From Ignavibacteria bacterium CG2_30_36_16 (lineage in GTDB: Bacteria > Bacteroidota > Ignavibacteria > Ignavibacteriales > Ignavibacteriaceae): DNA of 38,856 nucleotides. The translations under genes and the position numbers were made by a program. The notes below the pieces were generated by a model. It made no database searches, was not told where the DNA came from, and saw only the letters and a list, made by a program, of their open reading frames with translations. The stretch spans positions 1 through 38,856 of the forward strand of contig MNYQ01000027.1 in assembly GCA_001873185.1 (NCBI GenBank), read 5' to 3'. Shown piece after piece: positions 16,034 through 24,644 of this stretch (positions are counted from its first letter, which is position 1; each line of letters begins with the position of its first letter).

Positions 16034-17964
16034 CTAAATCAAGAAAGAAAAGAATAAGCGAAAAACCTGCAGAAGAAATGCAGGAGGTTTATTATAAAAA
16101 ATTTTTTGGTGAAAAATATTATTCCCGGACTGAAATCTTATATCTATCCTTAATTATTTTTTGTGGATTAATTCTTCGTTTGATTTATTTTTTTGAAACA
16201 GAGGGGACGCCTTTTTTTACCAGCCTCTATTCAGATTCAAAAATTTATTTTGACTGGGCATCTGAAATAGTTGCCTCGGGAAATTGGGTTGGAAGCGAAG
16301 TATATTTTATGTCGCCCGTTTATCCTTACTTTTTAGCAGTAGCCACAGCCATCAGTAGCGAAAGTATAACCCTTGTAAGAATTATTCAGGTAATTGCGAG
16401 CAGTTTAAATATCTGGGTTATTTATCTCATTGCTCGAAATTTGTTCTCAACAAAAGCAGGATACGCAGCTTCAATTTTAGCTGCAGTTTATTCAATTTTT
16501 ATTTTTTATTCCGGTGCAATTTTATCGGAAACTCTGCAAACTTTTATCGTATCAATGTTGGTGCTCCTTCTTGTAAACGTTTCAATGTTTGAAGAAAAAG
16601 ACGAACTCGAAAAAACAAAAGACCGCTGGTTGTGGATAGGTTTATTGCTCGGTTTTTCATCGCTGTTTCGTGCAAATATTCTTTTGTTTTTTTTAGGTGC
16701 TGTTGTATGGCTTTTCTTTCATTATCGAAAAGATGAAAAACTGAAAACGATTTTGAAACCAGCGCTAATTTATTTGTTCTTAGGTACGGCGCTTCCGGTT
16801 TTTGTTGTTACTGTTAGAAATTATGTCGTCTCGGGTGAGTTTGTTTTGTTAACCTCGAACGGAGGAATTAATTTTTATATCGGCAATAATGATGATGCAT
16901 TAGGCGTATTTAAGACTCCGGAAGGGTTCGATTTTTTCAGCGATATGTCCGGGAAAAACTATGCTGAAAAGTTAACCGGCACAGAATTAACAGCCTCCGA
17001 AGCTTCTTCCTTTTGGTATAGAAAAGGATTTAATTACATTTCAGAGAAGCCTGCCGGGGCGGCAATATTAACTCTAAAAAAACTTTTACTGTTTTTTGAT
17101 AATTCCGAAAATCCTCAATCTACGATAATGGATTTAGATTTTTTTGCAAGAAATTACAGTAAGTTGCTTTCATTACCGCTTCCGGGTTTTTATTTAATAT
17201 TTTTACTTTCAATTGCTGGTTTTATCCTAACGTGGAAGAACAGAAACCGGTTAAAGCTGATTTATTTTTTGATCTGTCTCTACATTTTATCTGTCGTTAT
17301 TTTCTTCATTATAGGAAGATTCCGTGTTGCCATAGCGCCGGTGTTTATAGTTTTTGCAGGAGCTGCGTTAGTGGAAATGTATAATTTGTTGAGGGCTAAA
17401 AAATTCAAACCGATTTTTATTTCAGCCGGTGTTGTTATTCTGTTTGTCCTTGTTGAGTCTTTTGTTTCGCCCAAATTCAATTACAGTGATTATGATGCTT
17501 ACATAAATCTCGGTAATACAGCATTTGAAAATAAAGAATATGACAAAGCGTTAACTTACTACCGTAAATCACTCCAAAGTGAAAGTTCTTACCTGACATA
17601 TGTGTTAATAGGAAACACTCTTGCAGTGCGCGGAGATATTAATGCCGCGGAATATTCTTATCAAAAAGCAATAGAATTGAATAACAAGTATGAACTTTCT
17701 TACTTCAATCTTGGTTTATTATATAGCCAGACGAACCAGATAGAGAAAGCGATTAATCAGTTCAATAAGGTAATCGAAATTAATCCAAAATTTTCGGATG
17801 CCTATCGCAATCTTGCAATTGCCTTATATATTAAAGAAGAGTATCAGGCAGCGCTTGAGTACTTTGAAAAATATCTCCCGATGGTTAAAGGCGAAGAGTT
17901 AAAAAAATCAGTTATCCAGGATATCGAAAACATTAAAAAGCTGCTCAAAAAAAATGACGGGTAA
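16030..17964 (+). CDS. GT-C type membrane glycosyltransferase with C-terminal TPR repeats
   Basis: A 644-residue polytopic protein. An N-terminal basic segment precedes about ten hydrophobic helices between residues 35 and 480. The first periplasmic loop holds SDSKIYFDWA, the acidic loop of GT39/ArnT-like enzymes that use polyprenyl-phosphate sugars. Residues 488-620 form about four TPR repeats (INLGNTAFENKEYDKALTYY, YFNLGLLYSQTNQIEKAI, YRNLAIALYIKEEYQAAL). The fusion suggests glycosylation of a protein or lipid with TPR-mediated partner binding in the periplasm. It overlaps tsaC by four bases. Donor and acceptor are unknown. Confidence 0.75.
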   Translation: MTKSRKKRISEKPAEEMQEVYYKKFFGEKYYSRTEILYLSLIIFCGLILRLIYFFETEGTPFFTSLYSDSKIYFDWASEIVASGNWVGSEVYFMSPVYPYFLAVATAISSESITLVRIIQVIASSLNIWVIYLIARNLFSTKAGYAASILAAVYSIFIFYSGAILSETLQTFIVSMLVLLLVNVSMFEEKDELEKTKDRWLWIGLLLGFSSLFRANILLFFLGAVVWLFFHYRKDEKLKTILKPALIYLFLGTALPVFVVTVRNYVVSGEFVLLTSNGGINFYIGNNDDALGVFKTPEGFDFFSDMSGKNYAEKLTGTELTASEASSFWYRKGFNYISEKPAGAAILTLKKLLLFFDNSENPQSTIMDLDFFARNYSKLLSLPLPGFYLIFLLSIAGFILTWKNRNRLKLIYFLICLYILSVVIFFIIGRFRVAIAPVFIVFAGAALVEMYNLLRAKKFKPIFISAGVVILFVLVESFVSPKFNYSDYDAYINLGNTAFENKEYDKALTYYRKSLQSESSYLTYVLIGNTLAVRGDINAAEYSYQKAIELNNKYELSYFNLGLLYSQTNQIEKAINQFNKVIEINPKFSDAYRNLAIALYIKEEYQAALEYFEKYLPMVKGEELKKSVIQDIENIKKLLKKNDG

Positions 17965-17999
17965 ATTAATTTTAAAAAATTTATATTTCATAATAGAAT

Positions 18000-18836
18000 A
18001 TGAAAATATTTAAAATATTTAATATTGTTAAAGAACTTAAAGGACTTTCTATCCTTATAGTTCCCGAAGATACAGGACGGGAAACCCGTACGCATAAATT
18101 AACTATGCAAAAAATATTAGCTGTCTTTTTGGGGTACACAGTTTTTACAATGCTTCTCGGCTTTTTTCTGATGAATATAACTCCGCTGGGATTATTGGTT
18201 TTTCCCAAATATGCTAATCTAAGTTCAGGCGATTTGGAAAAGATTGAAGTGCTGAATGAAAGAATGTTGTTCCTCTCGCAAGAATTAGAAAAATTAAAAT
18301 CGACAAATGACAAACTTCGTTCCGCAATTTCGCTCGGCGATTCAACATTGCTTGATTCCCTAAAAAAAAGAGAAAGCGCTGATAAAAAAAGTAAAATTCA
18401 TCTTGAGGGAAATTTGTTATCAATAATTCGCGTACTTCTTTTACGAATGAATGAAGTTCAAAATGATTTGTACTTCTATCCCCCTGCTGCAGGTTTTATA
18501 AGCCGTTCCTTTAATCCTGAAAAAGGACACATGGGCACAGACTATGTACTGAAAACAGGAACGCCTGTTTATTCTTCAGCAAGCGGTTACGTTATATTTT
18601 CTGGATTTACACCTAAAGATGGTTATATGATTATTTTGTCACATCCAAAAGAATTTGTAACTGTGTATAAACATTGTTCAACGTTACTTAAAAAAAGCCG
18701 CGATGAGATAATGCAGGGGGAGATGATTGCTTTAAGCGGGAATAGCGGTGATATTACAACCGGACCGCACTTACATTTTGAAATCTGGAAAGATGGTTAT
18801 CCCGTTGATCCGGAAAAGTATTTAATAAACTATTAA
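18000..18836 (+). CDS. M23-family murein endopeptidase, membrane anchored
   Basis: A 278-residue zinc metallopeptidase. Residues 38-60 form one membrane segment, followed by a coiled coil near 75-110 (LEKIEVLNERMLFLSQELEKLK) and the peptidase domain at about 160-270. Zinc and catalytic residues are visible: H177 and D181 in HMGTD, H225 in VYKH, and H257/H259 in GPHLHFEIW. It should cut peptide cross-links in periplasmic peptidoglycan. It lies 11 bases upstream of a bactofilin gene; such pairs are known to control cell shape in other bacteria. The coiled coil may link it to partners. Confidence 0.9.
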   Translation: MKIFKIFNIVKELKGLSILIVPEDTGRETRTHKLTMQKILAVFLGYTVFTMLLGFFLMNITPLGLLVFPKYANLSSGDLEKIEVLNERMLFLSQELEKLKSTNDKLRSAISLGDSTLLDSLKKRESADKKSKIHLEGNLLSIIRVLLLRMNEVQNDLYFYPPAAGFISRSFNPEKGHMGTDYVLKTGTPVYSSASGYVIFSGFTPKDGYMIILSHPKEFVTVYKHCSTLLKKSRDEIMQGEMIALSGNSGDITTGPHLHFEIWKDGYPVDPEKYLINY

Positions 18837-18847
18837 AGGAGTAAAAA

Positions 18848-19234
18848 TTGAAAGCAAGATCTAATGACCTCGGGAAAGATGAAGTAACAATTATCAGTGC
18901 TGGAGTATCTATTGAAGGTAAACTGAACAGCAACGGTAATGTTCGAATAGACGGAGAAGTAAAGGGCGATATTAATGCTTCCGGCAATGTTACAATTGGA
19001 GAAAACGGAGAAGTTAACGGAGAAATTCGTGCCTCGGTTGTTACTATCGGCGGGAAAGTTACTGGCGCAATCCATTCTAAAGAAAAATTAGTTCTCGAAT
19101 CCAAGGCATTATTGAAAGGTGATTTAGTCACGAAAATATTGGTTGTAGAAGCCGGAGCGAAATTTGAGGGAAACAGTTCTATGGGCGGAGCAGAAACTAC
19201 TAAAATTCCCGGACAATTTCCCGAGCAAAAATAA
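18848..19234 (+). CDS. bactofilin, polymer-forming cytoskeletal protein
   Basis: A 128-residue protein starting at TTG 18848, set by AAAGGAG seven bases upstream. The central part is a bactofilin beta-helix with regular short repeats (VRIDGEVKGDINASGNVTIG, EVNGEIRASVVTIGGKV). The ends are short and disordered. Bactofilins self-assemble without nucleotides and position cell-wall enzymes. The gene directly follows an M23 endopeptidase, which supports a shape or cell-wall role. Its stop codon abuts the start of atpZ with no gap, so the ATP synthase genes may be read from the same transcript. Confidence 0.9.
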   Translation: MKARSNDLGKDEVTIISAGVSIEGKLNSNGNVRIDGEVKGDINASGNVTIGENGEVNGEIRASVVTIGGKVTGAIHSKEKLVLESKALLKGDLVTKILVVEAGAKFEGNSSMGGAETTKIPGQFPEQK

Positions 19235-19468
19235 ATGTCAGAAAGCGATAAAAACGATTCTGAGAAAGACAAAATTCTAAAGGAAGTTACTCCTTATCTT
19301 GGACTCGGGCTTCAACTTGCTATAACCGTAGCTGCTATGTCTTTGCTTGGAGTATGGTTGGATGGAAAGTTTGACACTAGCCCAATTTTGACTATTTCAC
19401 TCTCATTTATAGGGATCTTTGCCGGAATGTATAATTTTATTAAATATGTAACAAAAACAGGAAAATGA
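19235..19468 (+). CDS. atpZ: AtpZ/AtpI-family F0F1 accessory membrane protein
   Basis: A 77-residue protein with a charged N-terminus and two membrane helices (about 26-44 and 51-70) joined by the short loop WLDGKFDTSP, the pattern of the AtpZ/AtpI family. These proteins lie at the head of atp operons and have been implicated in c-ring assembly or magnesium handling. It starts directly after the bactofilin stop and overlaps the next gene by the ATGA motif. Confidence 0.8.
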   Translation: MSESDKNDSEKDKILKEVTPYLGLGLQLAITVAAMSLLGVWLDGKFDTSPILTISLSFIGIFAGMYNFIKYVTKTGK

Positions 19469-19842
19469 TTAAAGATAACAAGCTTCTTTATTCTGTTGTA
19501 ATTCTTGTTGTTTTTTTTGTTTTAGCTGGATGGACATCTGTTTTTTTTAAATTGTTTGCAATCGAAAGTGCCGTTGCCTTGACAGTTGGTGGACTTATTA
19601 CCACATCAAATTTTTTACTCGGTATGTATTCACTGAGCATCGCTAATAAACGATCAGAACAAATGTTCGTGGCGATATTTTTTGGCGGCATGATAATCCG
19701 TCTTGCGCTCCTTCTTACGGCGGTACTAATTTCATTAACAGTTTTGGAATTAAAACAGAATAGTTTTATATTTTCCATCTTCATTTTTTATATTTTGTAC
19801 CTAATTACAGAAATTTTGCATCTAATTTTTAAAAGGCATTAA
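19465..19842 (+). CDS. ATP synthase subunit I-like membrane protein
   Basis: A 125-residue protein with four predicted membrane helices and a basic C-terminal end, overlapping atpZ by ATGA. Size, topology and its place between atpZ and atpB match the ATP-synt_I family, which helps c-ring assembly. Sequence motifs in this family are weak, so the call rests mostly on position. Confidence 0.65.
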   Translation: MIKDNKLLYSVVILVVFFVLAGWTSVFFKLFAIESAVALTVGGLITTSNFLLGMYSLSIANKRSEQMFVAIFFGGMIIRLALLLTAVLISLTVLELKQNSFIFSIFIFYILYLITEILHLIFKRH

Positions 19843-19856
19843 CTTTTTTTTTAACT

Positions 19857-20699
19857 TTGAACAATATTACGGATACATTAGCTATTGCTGACACAATTGT
19901 CAGTGTTAAAAAGACCGACAGTGGCTGGATAATGCATCATATCATGGATTCCAGGGCAATTGAACTCCCCTTTTTCGGTGAAGTTCATATTCCTCAGTTT
20001 CCACTTTTGTTTGGTATTGATCTTACCCCAACCAAGCACGTAGTGTTTATGTGGCTCTCTGCACTTCTCGTACTGCTGGTTTTTGCCACCGTTGCATCAA
20101 AATATAAAAAATCGATCGTTCCGCGAGGAATAGCAAATTTCTTTGAGGTTTTTATTCTTTTTGTTAAAGATGAAATTGCTAAACCAACAATCGGTAAAGG
20201 TTACGAAAAATTCCTTCCGTATTTATTGACAGCTTTTTTCTTTATTTTATTCGGCAATTTCCTTGGACTTGTTCCTTATTCCTCTACATTTACAAGTAAC
20301 ATTGCCATAACGGCTACTTTAGCGGCATTAACGTTTGTAGTTACACAGGTTGGCGGGATGATGCAAAACGGCATATGGGGTTATATTCGGGGTTTAATGC
20401 CTCATGGAATTCCCTGGTGGATGATGCCAATAATGATACCAGTAGAATTTTTAGGATTGTTCACAAAACCATTTGCATTGGCTATACGTCTTTTTGCAAA
20501 TATGCTTGCGGGGCATACCGTCATTTTGGCTCTTATTGGGCTTATTTTTTTCTTAGGAACTTGGGTAGTAGCGCCGTTATCGGTGGCTTTTGCACTATTT
20601 ATTTATCTGCTTGAAATTCTTGTTGCACTAATACAAGCATATATTTTTACTATGTTGTCATCACTATTCATTGGTATGGCGGTTCATCAAGAACATTAA
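19857..20699 (+). CDS. atpB: F0F1 ATP synthase subunit a
   Basis: A 280-residue integral membrane subunit of the proton channel. The essential arginine is R211 in KPFALAIRLFANMLAGH, followed by the conserved helical hairpin ending at VALIQAYIFTMLSSLFIG. The N-terminal 50 residues are longer and more polar than in E. coli, as in relatives. The start is TTG 19857 with a poor ribosome site, the least certain boundary in this operon; translation may depend on the upstream gene. The protein pairs with the c-ring encoded next. Confidence 0.93.
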   Translation: MNNITDTLAIADTIVSVKKTDSGWIMHHIMDSRAIELPFFGEVHIPQFPLLFGIDLTPTKHVVFMWLSALLVLLVFATVASKYKKSIVPRGIANFFEVFILFVKDEIAKPTIGKGYEKFLPYLLTAFFFILFGNFLGLVPYSSTFTSNIAITATLAALTFVVTQVGGMMQNGIWGYIRGLMPHGIPWWMMPIMIPVEFLGLFTKPFALAIRLFANMLAGHTVILALIGLIFFLGTWVVAPLSVAFALFIYLLEILVALIQAYIFTMLSSLFIGMAVHQEH

Positions 20700-20742
20700 T
20701 AAATAATAATTAATAAATAATAAATAATAAATTAGTAAGGAG
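20700..20742 (+). promoter_or_regulatory. A/T-only leader and strong ribosome site of atpE
   Basis: Positions 20700-20734 contain only A and T, built from AATAAT/AATAAAT repeats. AAGGAG follows at 20737-20742, six bases before the ATG. An unstructured AU-rich leader next to a perfect Shine-Dalgarno should raise translation of subunit c, which is needed in many copies. Confidence 0.5.
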
Positions 20743-20748
20743 TTATAA

Positions 20749-20967
20749 ATGGATTTTGCTTATTTAGCAGCTGGTATTGGCGCCGGATTAACAGTTATCG
20801 GCGGTGGTCTTGGTATCGGTAAACTTGCAAGCTCGGCTATGGAAGCCAGCGGAAGGCAGCCTGAGGCTGCAGGTCCTATCAGAACTTCGATGATTATTGC
20901 TGCAGCTCTTATCGAAGGTATGTCCTTTTTTGGACTTGTGATTTGTATTCTTTTGGCAGTTAAATAA
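20749..20967 (+). CDS. atpE: F0F1 ATP synthase subunit c
   Basis: A 72-residue two-helix hairpin proteolipid. Helix one has the glycine-rich face (GAGLTVIGGGLGIG), the polar loop is R36-Q37-P38, and the ion-carrying residue is E56 in AAALIEGMSFFGLV. Neither the helix-one glutamine nor the Glu-Ser pair of sodium-binding c subunits is present, so proton coupling is expected. It lies between atpB and atpF, with a strong ribosome site. Confidence 0.96.
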   Translation: MDFAYLAAGIGAGLTVIGGGLGIGKLASSAMEASGRQPEAAGPIRTSMIIAAALIEGMSFFGLVICILLAVK

Positions 20968-20981
20968 TTATTAACACAACA

Positions 20982-20998
20982 GGGGTTTTAATAACTCC
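20982..20998 (+). promoter_or_regulatory. weak hairpin between atpE and atpF
   Basis: GGGGTT (20982-20987) pairs with AACTCC (20993-20998) with one G-U pair and a 5-base loop, and a T-rich tract follows at 21001-21008. It could act as a partial attenuator or 3' stabiliser that lets atpE exceed downstream genes. The stem is short, so the effect is uncertain. Confidence 0.3.
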
Positions 20999-21028
20999 GG
21001 TTTATTTTTAACTAATAGGAAGTTATTG

Positions 21029-21574
21029 ATGTTAGCTGATATGATTTTTGGTTTGCTTGCTCTTTCTCCGCAAGAGGGCGGAGGAACGTTGCTTGATGTG
21101 AACCCCGGACTTATCGTATGGACAGTAATTACTTTTGTTCTATTGCTTCTAATTTTACGAAAGGTTGCCTGGAAACCGATTCTTTCTGCTCTTGATCAGC
21201 GAGAAACTACTATAAAAGAATCACTCGAAAAAGCTGAACAGGCAAAACAGGATGCTATTCAAATCCTTAAACAGAATGAAGCTAATCTTGCCAGAGCTGA
21301 AGAAGAGTCGCAAAAGATAATCGAACAAAGCCGTCAGTACGCTGAGAAATTAAAAGAGCAGATGCTTCAAGCAAGTAAAACACAGGCACAAAAAATTGTT
21401 GAGGACGCTTCTGCCGAGATTGAACGAAAGAATGAAGCAGCCTTTGACGAATTAAAAGCGCAAATTGCCGGGATAGCAGTTGATGCCGCAGAGAGAATTC
21501 TTAAAGAAAACATCAACCCGGAATTAAATAAAAAACTTGTTAACAATTACATTAATGAGATAACTAAGAATTAG
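21029..21574 (+). CDS. atpF: F0F1 ATP synthase subunit b
   Basis: About 181 residues from ATG 21029, with AGGAAG six bases upstream; an in-frame TTG directly before it is less likely. One N-terminal membrane helix ([27 protein letters not shown]) is followed by a long charged coiled coil that forms the peripheral stalk. Order and length fit atpF. A single b-type gene suggests a homodimeric stalk. Confidence 0.93.
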   Translation: MLADMIFGLLALSPQEGGGTLLDVNPGLIVWTVITFVLLLLILRKVAWKPILSALDQRETTIKESLEKAEQAKQDAIQILKQNEANLARAEEESQKIIEQSRQYAEKLKEQMLQASKTQAQKIVEDASAEIERKNEAAFDELKAQIAGIAVDAAERILKENINPELNKKLVNNYINEITKN

Positions 21575-21576
21575 TT

Positions 21577-22131
21577 ATGGCTGAGCAAAAAGTTTCAATA
21601 AGGTACGCACAGTCTTTGCTCGATTCGGCAGTCGAAAGGAATAACCTAAACGATGTTTACAACGATGTTAAGTTAATTGTATCTACTTTGAAAAATTATC
21701 CCGAACTTCGTAGAGTTTTTATAAATCCTACTATTAGACCTGAAACAAAAACTTCAATCTTGAATGAAGTTTTTAAGGAAAAGGTAAATGGGGATACAAT
21801 TAGCTTCTTAAACTTTATTGTTGAAAAATCCAGGGAAGACCTTCTATTTAGCATAATGCTAAAATTCATTCAACTTTATAATGAACATCTTAGTCTTGCC
21901 GATGCAGAAGTACGTATTGCTTTTGATTTTTCAGAAGAACAAAAGCGTGCGTTAAAAGAAAATCTTGAAAAATTGGTTAATAAAAAAATTAATTTTAATT
22001 ACAGTATCGATCCACAAATAATCGGCGGATTTGTTGCGCGGATTGATGATACTGTCTTTGATGCCTCTGTTAGTCATCAATTAGAAATATTAAAAAAACA
22101 ATTTATCGAAGGTGGAGCTTCGTTAAATTAA
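21577..22131 (+). CDS. atpH: F0F1 ATP synthase subunit delta
   Basis: A 184-residue OSCP/delta subunit joining the peripheral stalk to the alpha3-beta3 head. The N-terminal helical bundle (SIRYAQSLLDSAVE) and the C-terminal motif (INFNYSIDPQIIGGFVARIDDTVFDASV) are typical. It starts two bases after atpF. Confidence 0.93.
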   Translation: MAEQKVSIRYAQSLLDSAVERNNLNDVYNDVKLIVSTLKNYPELRRVFINPTIRPETKTSILNEVFKEKVNGDTISFLNFIVEKSREDLLFSIMLKFIQLYNEHLSLADAEVRIAFDFSEEQKRALKENLEKLVNKKINFNYSIDPQIIGGFVARIDDTVFDASVSHQLEILKKQFIEGGASLN

Positions 22132-22154
22132 TTGGAATTAAGAAGGAATAAAAA

Positions 22155-23705
22155 ATGGCTGAAGTAAGACCAGACGAAATATCTGCGATACTTAGAAAAC
22201 AATTATCCGGTTACGAAAACGAAGTGGACATATACGATGTTGGCACTGTTCTGCAAGTTGGGGATGGAATTGCTCGGGTATATGGACTTTCAAAGGTAAT
22301 GGCAAGTGAGCTTGTTGAATTTCCGAATAATGTTTACGGAATGGTTCTTAATTTGGAAGAAGACAGCGTTGGCTGCGTTCTTTTTGGCGAATCTACACTT
22401 GTTAAAGAAGGAGATACAGTTAAAAGAACTAAACGTGTTGCATCAATGCCTGTTGGCGATGAAATGCTTGGAAGAGTAATAAATCCTCTCGGAATTCCTA
22501 TCGACGGTAAAGGAGCTATAAACACAAATAAGTTCTTACCAATTGAGCGTAAAGCTCTTGGTGTTATTCAGCGTCAGCCGGTAAAAGAACCTCTTCAAAC
22601 AGGTATAGTAGCTATTGATGCTATGATTCCTATCGGACGCGGACAAAGAGAACTGATTATTGGCGACCGCCAAACCGGTAAAACTGCCGTCGCCGTTGAT
22701 ACAATAATCAGCCAAAAATATACACACACCGAAGAAGCAAAACGTCTCGGTATCAAACCTGTTTATTGTATTTATGTTGCCGTCGGTCAAAAAAGTTCAA
22801 CAGTTGTACAGGTAGTATCTAAACTGCAAGAATACGGGGCAATGGATTACACAACAGTTATCGTAGCTTCGGCTTCTGAGCCAGCTCCTTTACAATTTAT
22901 TTCCCCATACTCTGGCGCAACGCTTGGCGAATATTTTAGAGATAACGGAAAACATGCACTTGTTATTTTTGATGACTTATCAAAACAAGCTGCCGCTTAC
23001 CGGGAGCTTTCTCTACTCTTAAGAAGACCACCGGGGCGTGAAGCTTATCCCGGCGATGTGTTTTATCTTCACTCCAGACTCCTAGAAAGAGCTTCTAAAC
23101 TAAGTGATGATTTAGGCGGCGGAAGTTTAACTGCATTGCCTATTATTGAAACCCAGCAGGGCGATGTTTCCGCATATATACCTACTAACGTAATTTCAAT
23201 TACAGACGGACAGATATATCTTGAATCGAATCTGTTTAACGCCGGCGTTAGACCTGCTATTAATGTTGGTATTTCAGTTTCGCGTGTGGGTGGTAATGCT
23301 CAAATAAAAGCAATGAAAAAAGTTGCGGGAAGTTTGAAACTTGACCTAGCTCAGTACCGGGAGTTAGAAGCGTTTGCTAAATTCGGTTCTGACCTTGACA
23401 AAGGAACACAGCGTACTCTTGCAAATGGCGCGCGCCTTGTTGAATTGTTGAAGCAAGGGCTTTACAGTCCTGTAAACGTTGAAAAACAGGTTGTTAGTCT
23501 TTTCCTAGCCACTAGCGGGTTTTTAGATGAGGTTCCGATTCATGATGTAAAGCGATTTGAAAAAGAAGTGCTTGAATTTATTGAAGTGAAATACAATCAA
23601 ATTTTCGAAAATATCAAGAAGGAAAAACAGCTTTCAGAAGATACAATATCCGCACTTAAAAACGCCGGCAGTGAATTTGTAAGCGTATTTAAGAAAAGCT
23701 CCTAA
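22155..23705 (+). CDS. atpA: F0F1 ATP synthase subunit alpha
   Basis: A 516-residue non-catalytic nucleotide-binding subunit of F1, of normal length. The Walker A motif GDRQTGKT is at 170-177. The [13 protein letters not shown] stretch and the RLLERASKL segment are alpha-type. The N-terminal beta-barrel ([11 protein letters not shown]) is also clear. AGAAGGA precedes the ATG. The catalytic beta subunit gene is not next to it and must lie elsewhere. Confidence 0.98.
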   Translation: MAEVRPDEISAILRKQLSGYENEVDIYDVGTVLQVGDGIARVYGLSKVMASELVEFPNNVYGMVLNLEEDSVGCVLFGESTLVKEGDTVKRTKRVASMPVGDEMLGRVINPLGIPIDGKGAINTNKFLPIERKALGVIQRQPVKEPLQTGIVAIDAMIPIGRGQRELIIGDRQTGKTAVAVDTIISQKYTHTEEAKRLGIKPVYCIYVAVGQKSSTVVQVVSKLQEYGAMDYTTVIVASASEPAPLQFISPYSGATLGEYFRDNGKHALVIFDDLSKQAAAYRELSLLLRRPPGREAYPGDVFYLHSRLLERASKLSDDLGGGSLTALPIIETQQGDVSAYIPTNVISITDGQIYLESNLFNAGVRPAINVGISVSRVGGNAQIKAMKKVAGSLKLDLAQYRELEAFAKFGSDLDKGTQRTLANGARLVELLKQGLYSPVNVEKQVVSLFLATSGFLDEVPIHDVKRFEKEVLEFIEVKYNQIFENIKKEKQLSEDTISALKNAGSEFVSVFKKSS

Positions 23706-23713
23706 AGAAGATA

Positions 23714-24586
23714 ATGGCAACATTACGCGATATAAAAAGACGAATTAAAGGCGTTCAGAATACGCAGCAAATTACAAAGGCGATGAAAATGGTTGCCGCT
23801 GCAAAATTACGCCGGGCGCAGGAAGCAGTTATAAACGCACGTCCATACGCACGTCAAATATCACTTCTTCTTTCACATCTTGTTACCGAGGAATATCAAG
23901 TTAACAATTCATATTTCCTAAATAGAGAAGTAAAAAATATCGCAATCGTTGTAGTTACAGCCGATCGAGGATTATGCGGCGCCTTCAATAGCAATTTAAT
24001 AAAAGAAGTAACCCACTATCTTACTGAAATTGAACCGGGTGTAAATAAGCATTTCTTCTGTCTGGGAAGAAAAGGATACGAATTTTTTCGTAACAGAGAT
24101 TTTAATATCGCCGGTTCGCGATCAGCTCTTTTTCAATCATTGAAGTATGAAGATGCGCTTGCTGTCACTCAGGAACTAATCGACAAATTTTTAGACGGTA
24201 CTTTTGATAAAGTTGTTTTAGTTTACAACGAATTCAAATCAATCATTCAGCAGAAAATAGTTACTGAACAATTTCTTCCGATACCCGAACCGGAAGGCGG
24301 GGAAAACAATCATACCAAACTGCCGGATTTTATATTTGAGCCGGATCAAAAAACGATATTTGAATATCTTTTATCCAAGCACTTAAAAGCTCAACTGTGG
24401 CGCATACTTCTTGAATCGAGCGCCGCCGAACAAGGAGCGCGAATGACTGCGATGGATAATGCGACAACAAATGCTAAAGAACTTATTAGAAGTTTAAATC
24501 TAACTTATAATAAGGAAAGACAAGCAGCAATTACTAAGGAAATTTTGGAAATAGTAACCGGTTCAAATGCATTGCGGGGCAGCTAA
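23714..24586 (+). CDS. atpG: F0F1 ATP synthase subunit gamma
   Basis: A 290-residue central-stalk subunit. The N-terminal helix (MATLRDIKRRIKGVQNTQQITKAMKMVAAAKLRRAQ in outline, ITKAMKMVAA central) and the C-terminal helix (EQGARMTAMDNATTNA ... LTYNKERQAAITKEI) form the rotor coiled coil. The gene is the last of the atp group. No atpD or atpC follows; the next gene, ffh, appears to have its own promoter. Confidence 0.96.
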   Translation: MATLRDIKRRIKGVQNTQQITKAMKMVAAAKLRRAQEAVINARPYARQISLLLSHLVTEEYQVNNSYFLNREVKNIAIVVVTADRGLCGAFNSNLIKEVTHYLTEIEPGVNKHFFCLGRKGYEFFRNRDFNIAGSRSALFQSLKYEDALAVTQELIDKFLDGTFDKVVLVYNEFKSIIQQKIVTEQFLPIPEPEGGENNHTKLPDFIFEPDQKTIFEYLLSKHLKAQLWRILLESSAAEQGARMTAMDNATTNAKELIRSLNLTYNKERQAAITKEILEIVTGSNALRGS

Positions 24587-24598
24587 CTTTTGTTCAAC

Positions 24599-24627
24599 TT
24601 GCATAAAATTATTAATTTTTATATATA
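24599..24627 (+). promoter_or_regulatory. candidate promoter of the ffh-rplS cluster
   Basis: TTGCAT (24599-24604), 17 bases, then TATATA (24622-24627). Transcription would start near 24634, only about 11 bases before the ffh ATG, where no Shine-Dalgarno is seen. This predicts a very short leader. It is a sequence match only. Confidence 0.4.
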
Positions 24628-24644
24628 CAGTTACTTAAGTTGCG

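Noticed and set aside
18754-19272. 172-codon minus-strand frame over the bactofilin gene
   Set aside because: It lies opposite a confident bactofilin and the M23 3' end, with proline- and serine-rich shadow composition and no ribosome site.
20749-20967. Sodium-coupled c-ring
   Set aside because: No helix-one Gln and no Glu-Ser pair; E56-G57 fits proton coupling.
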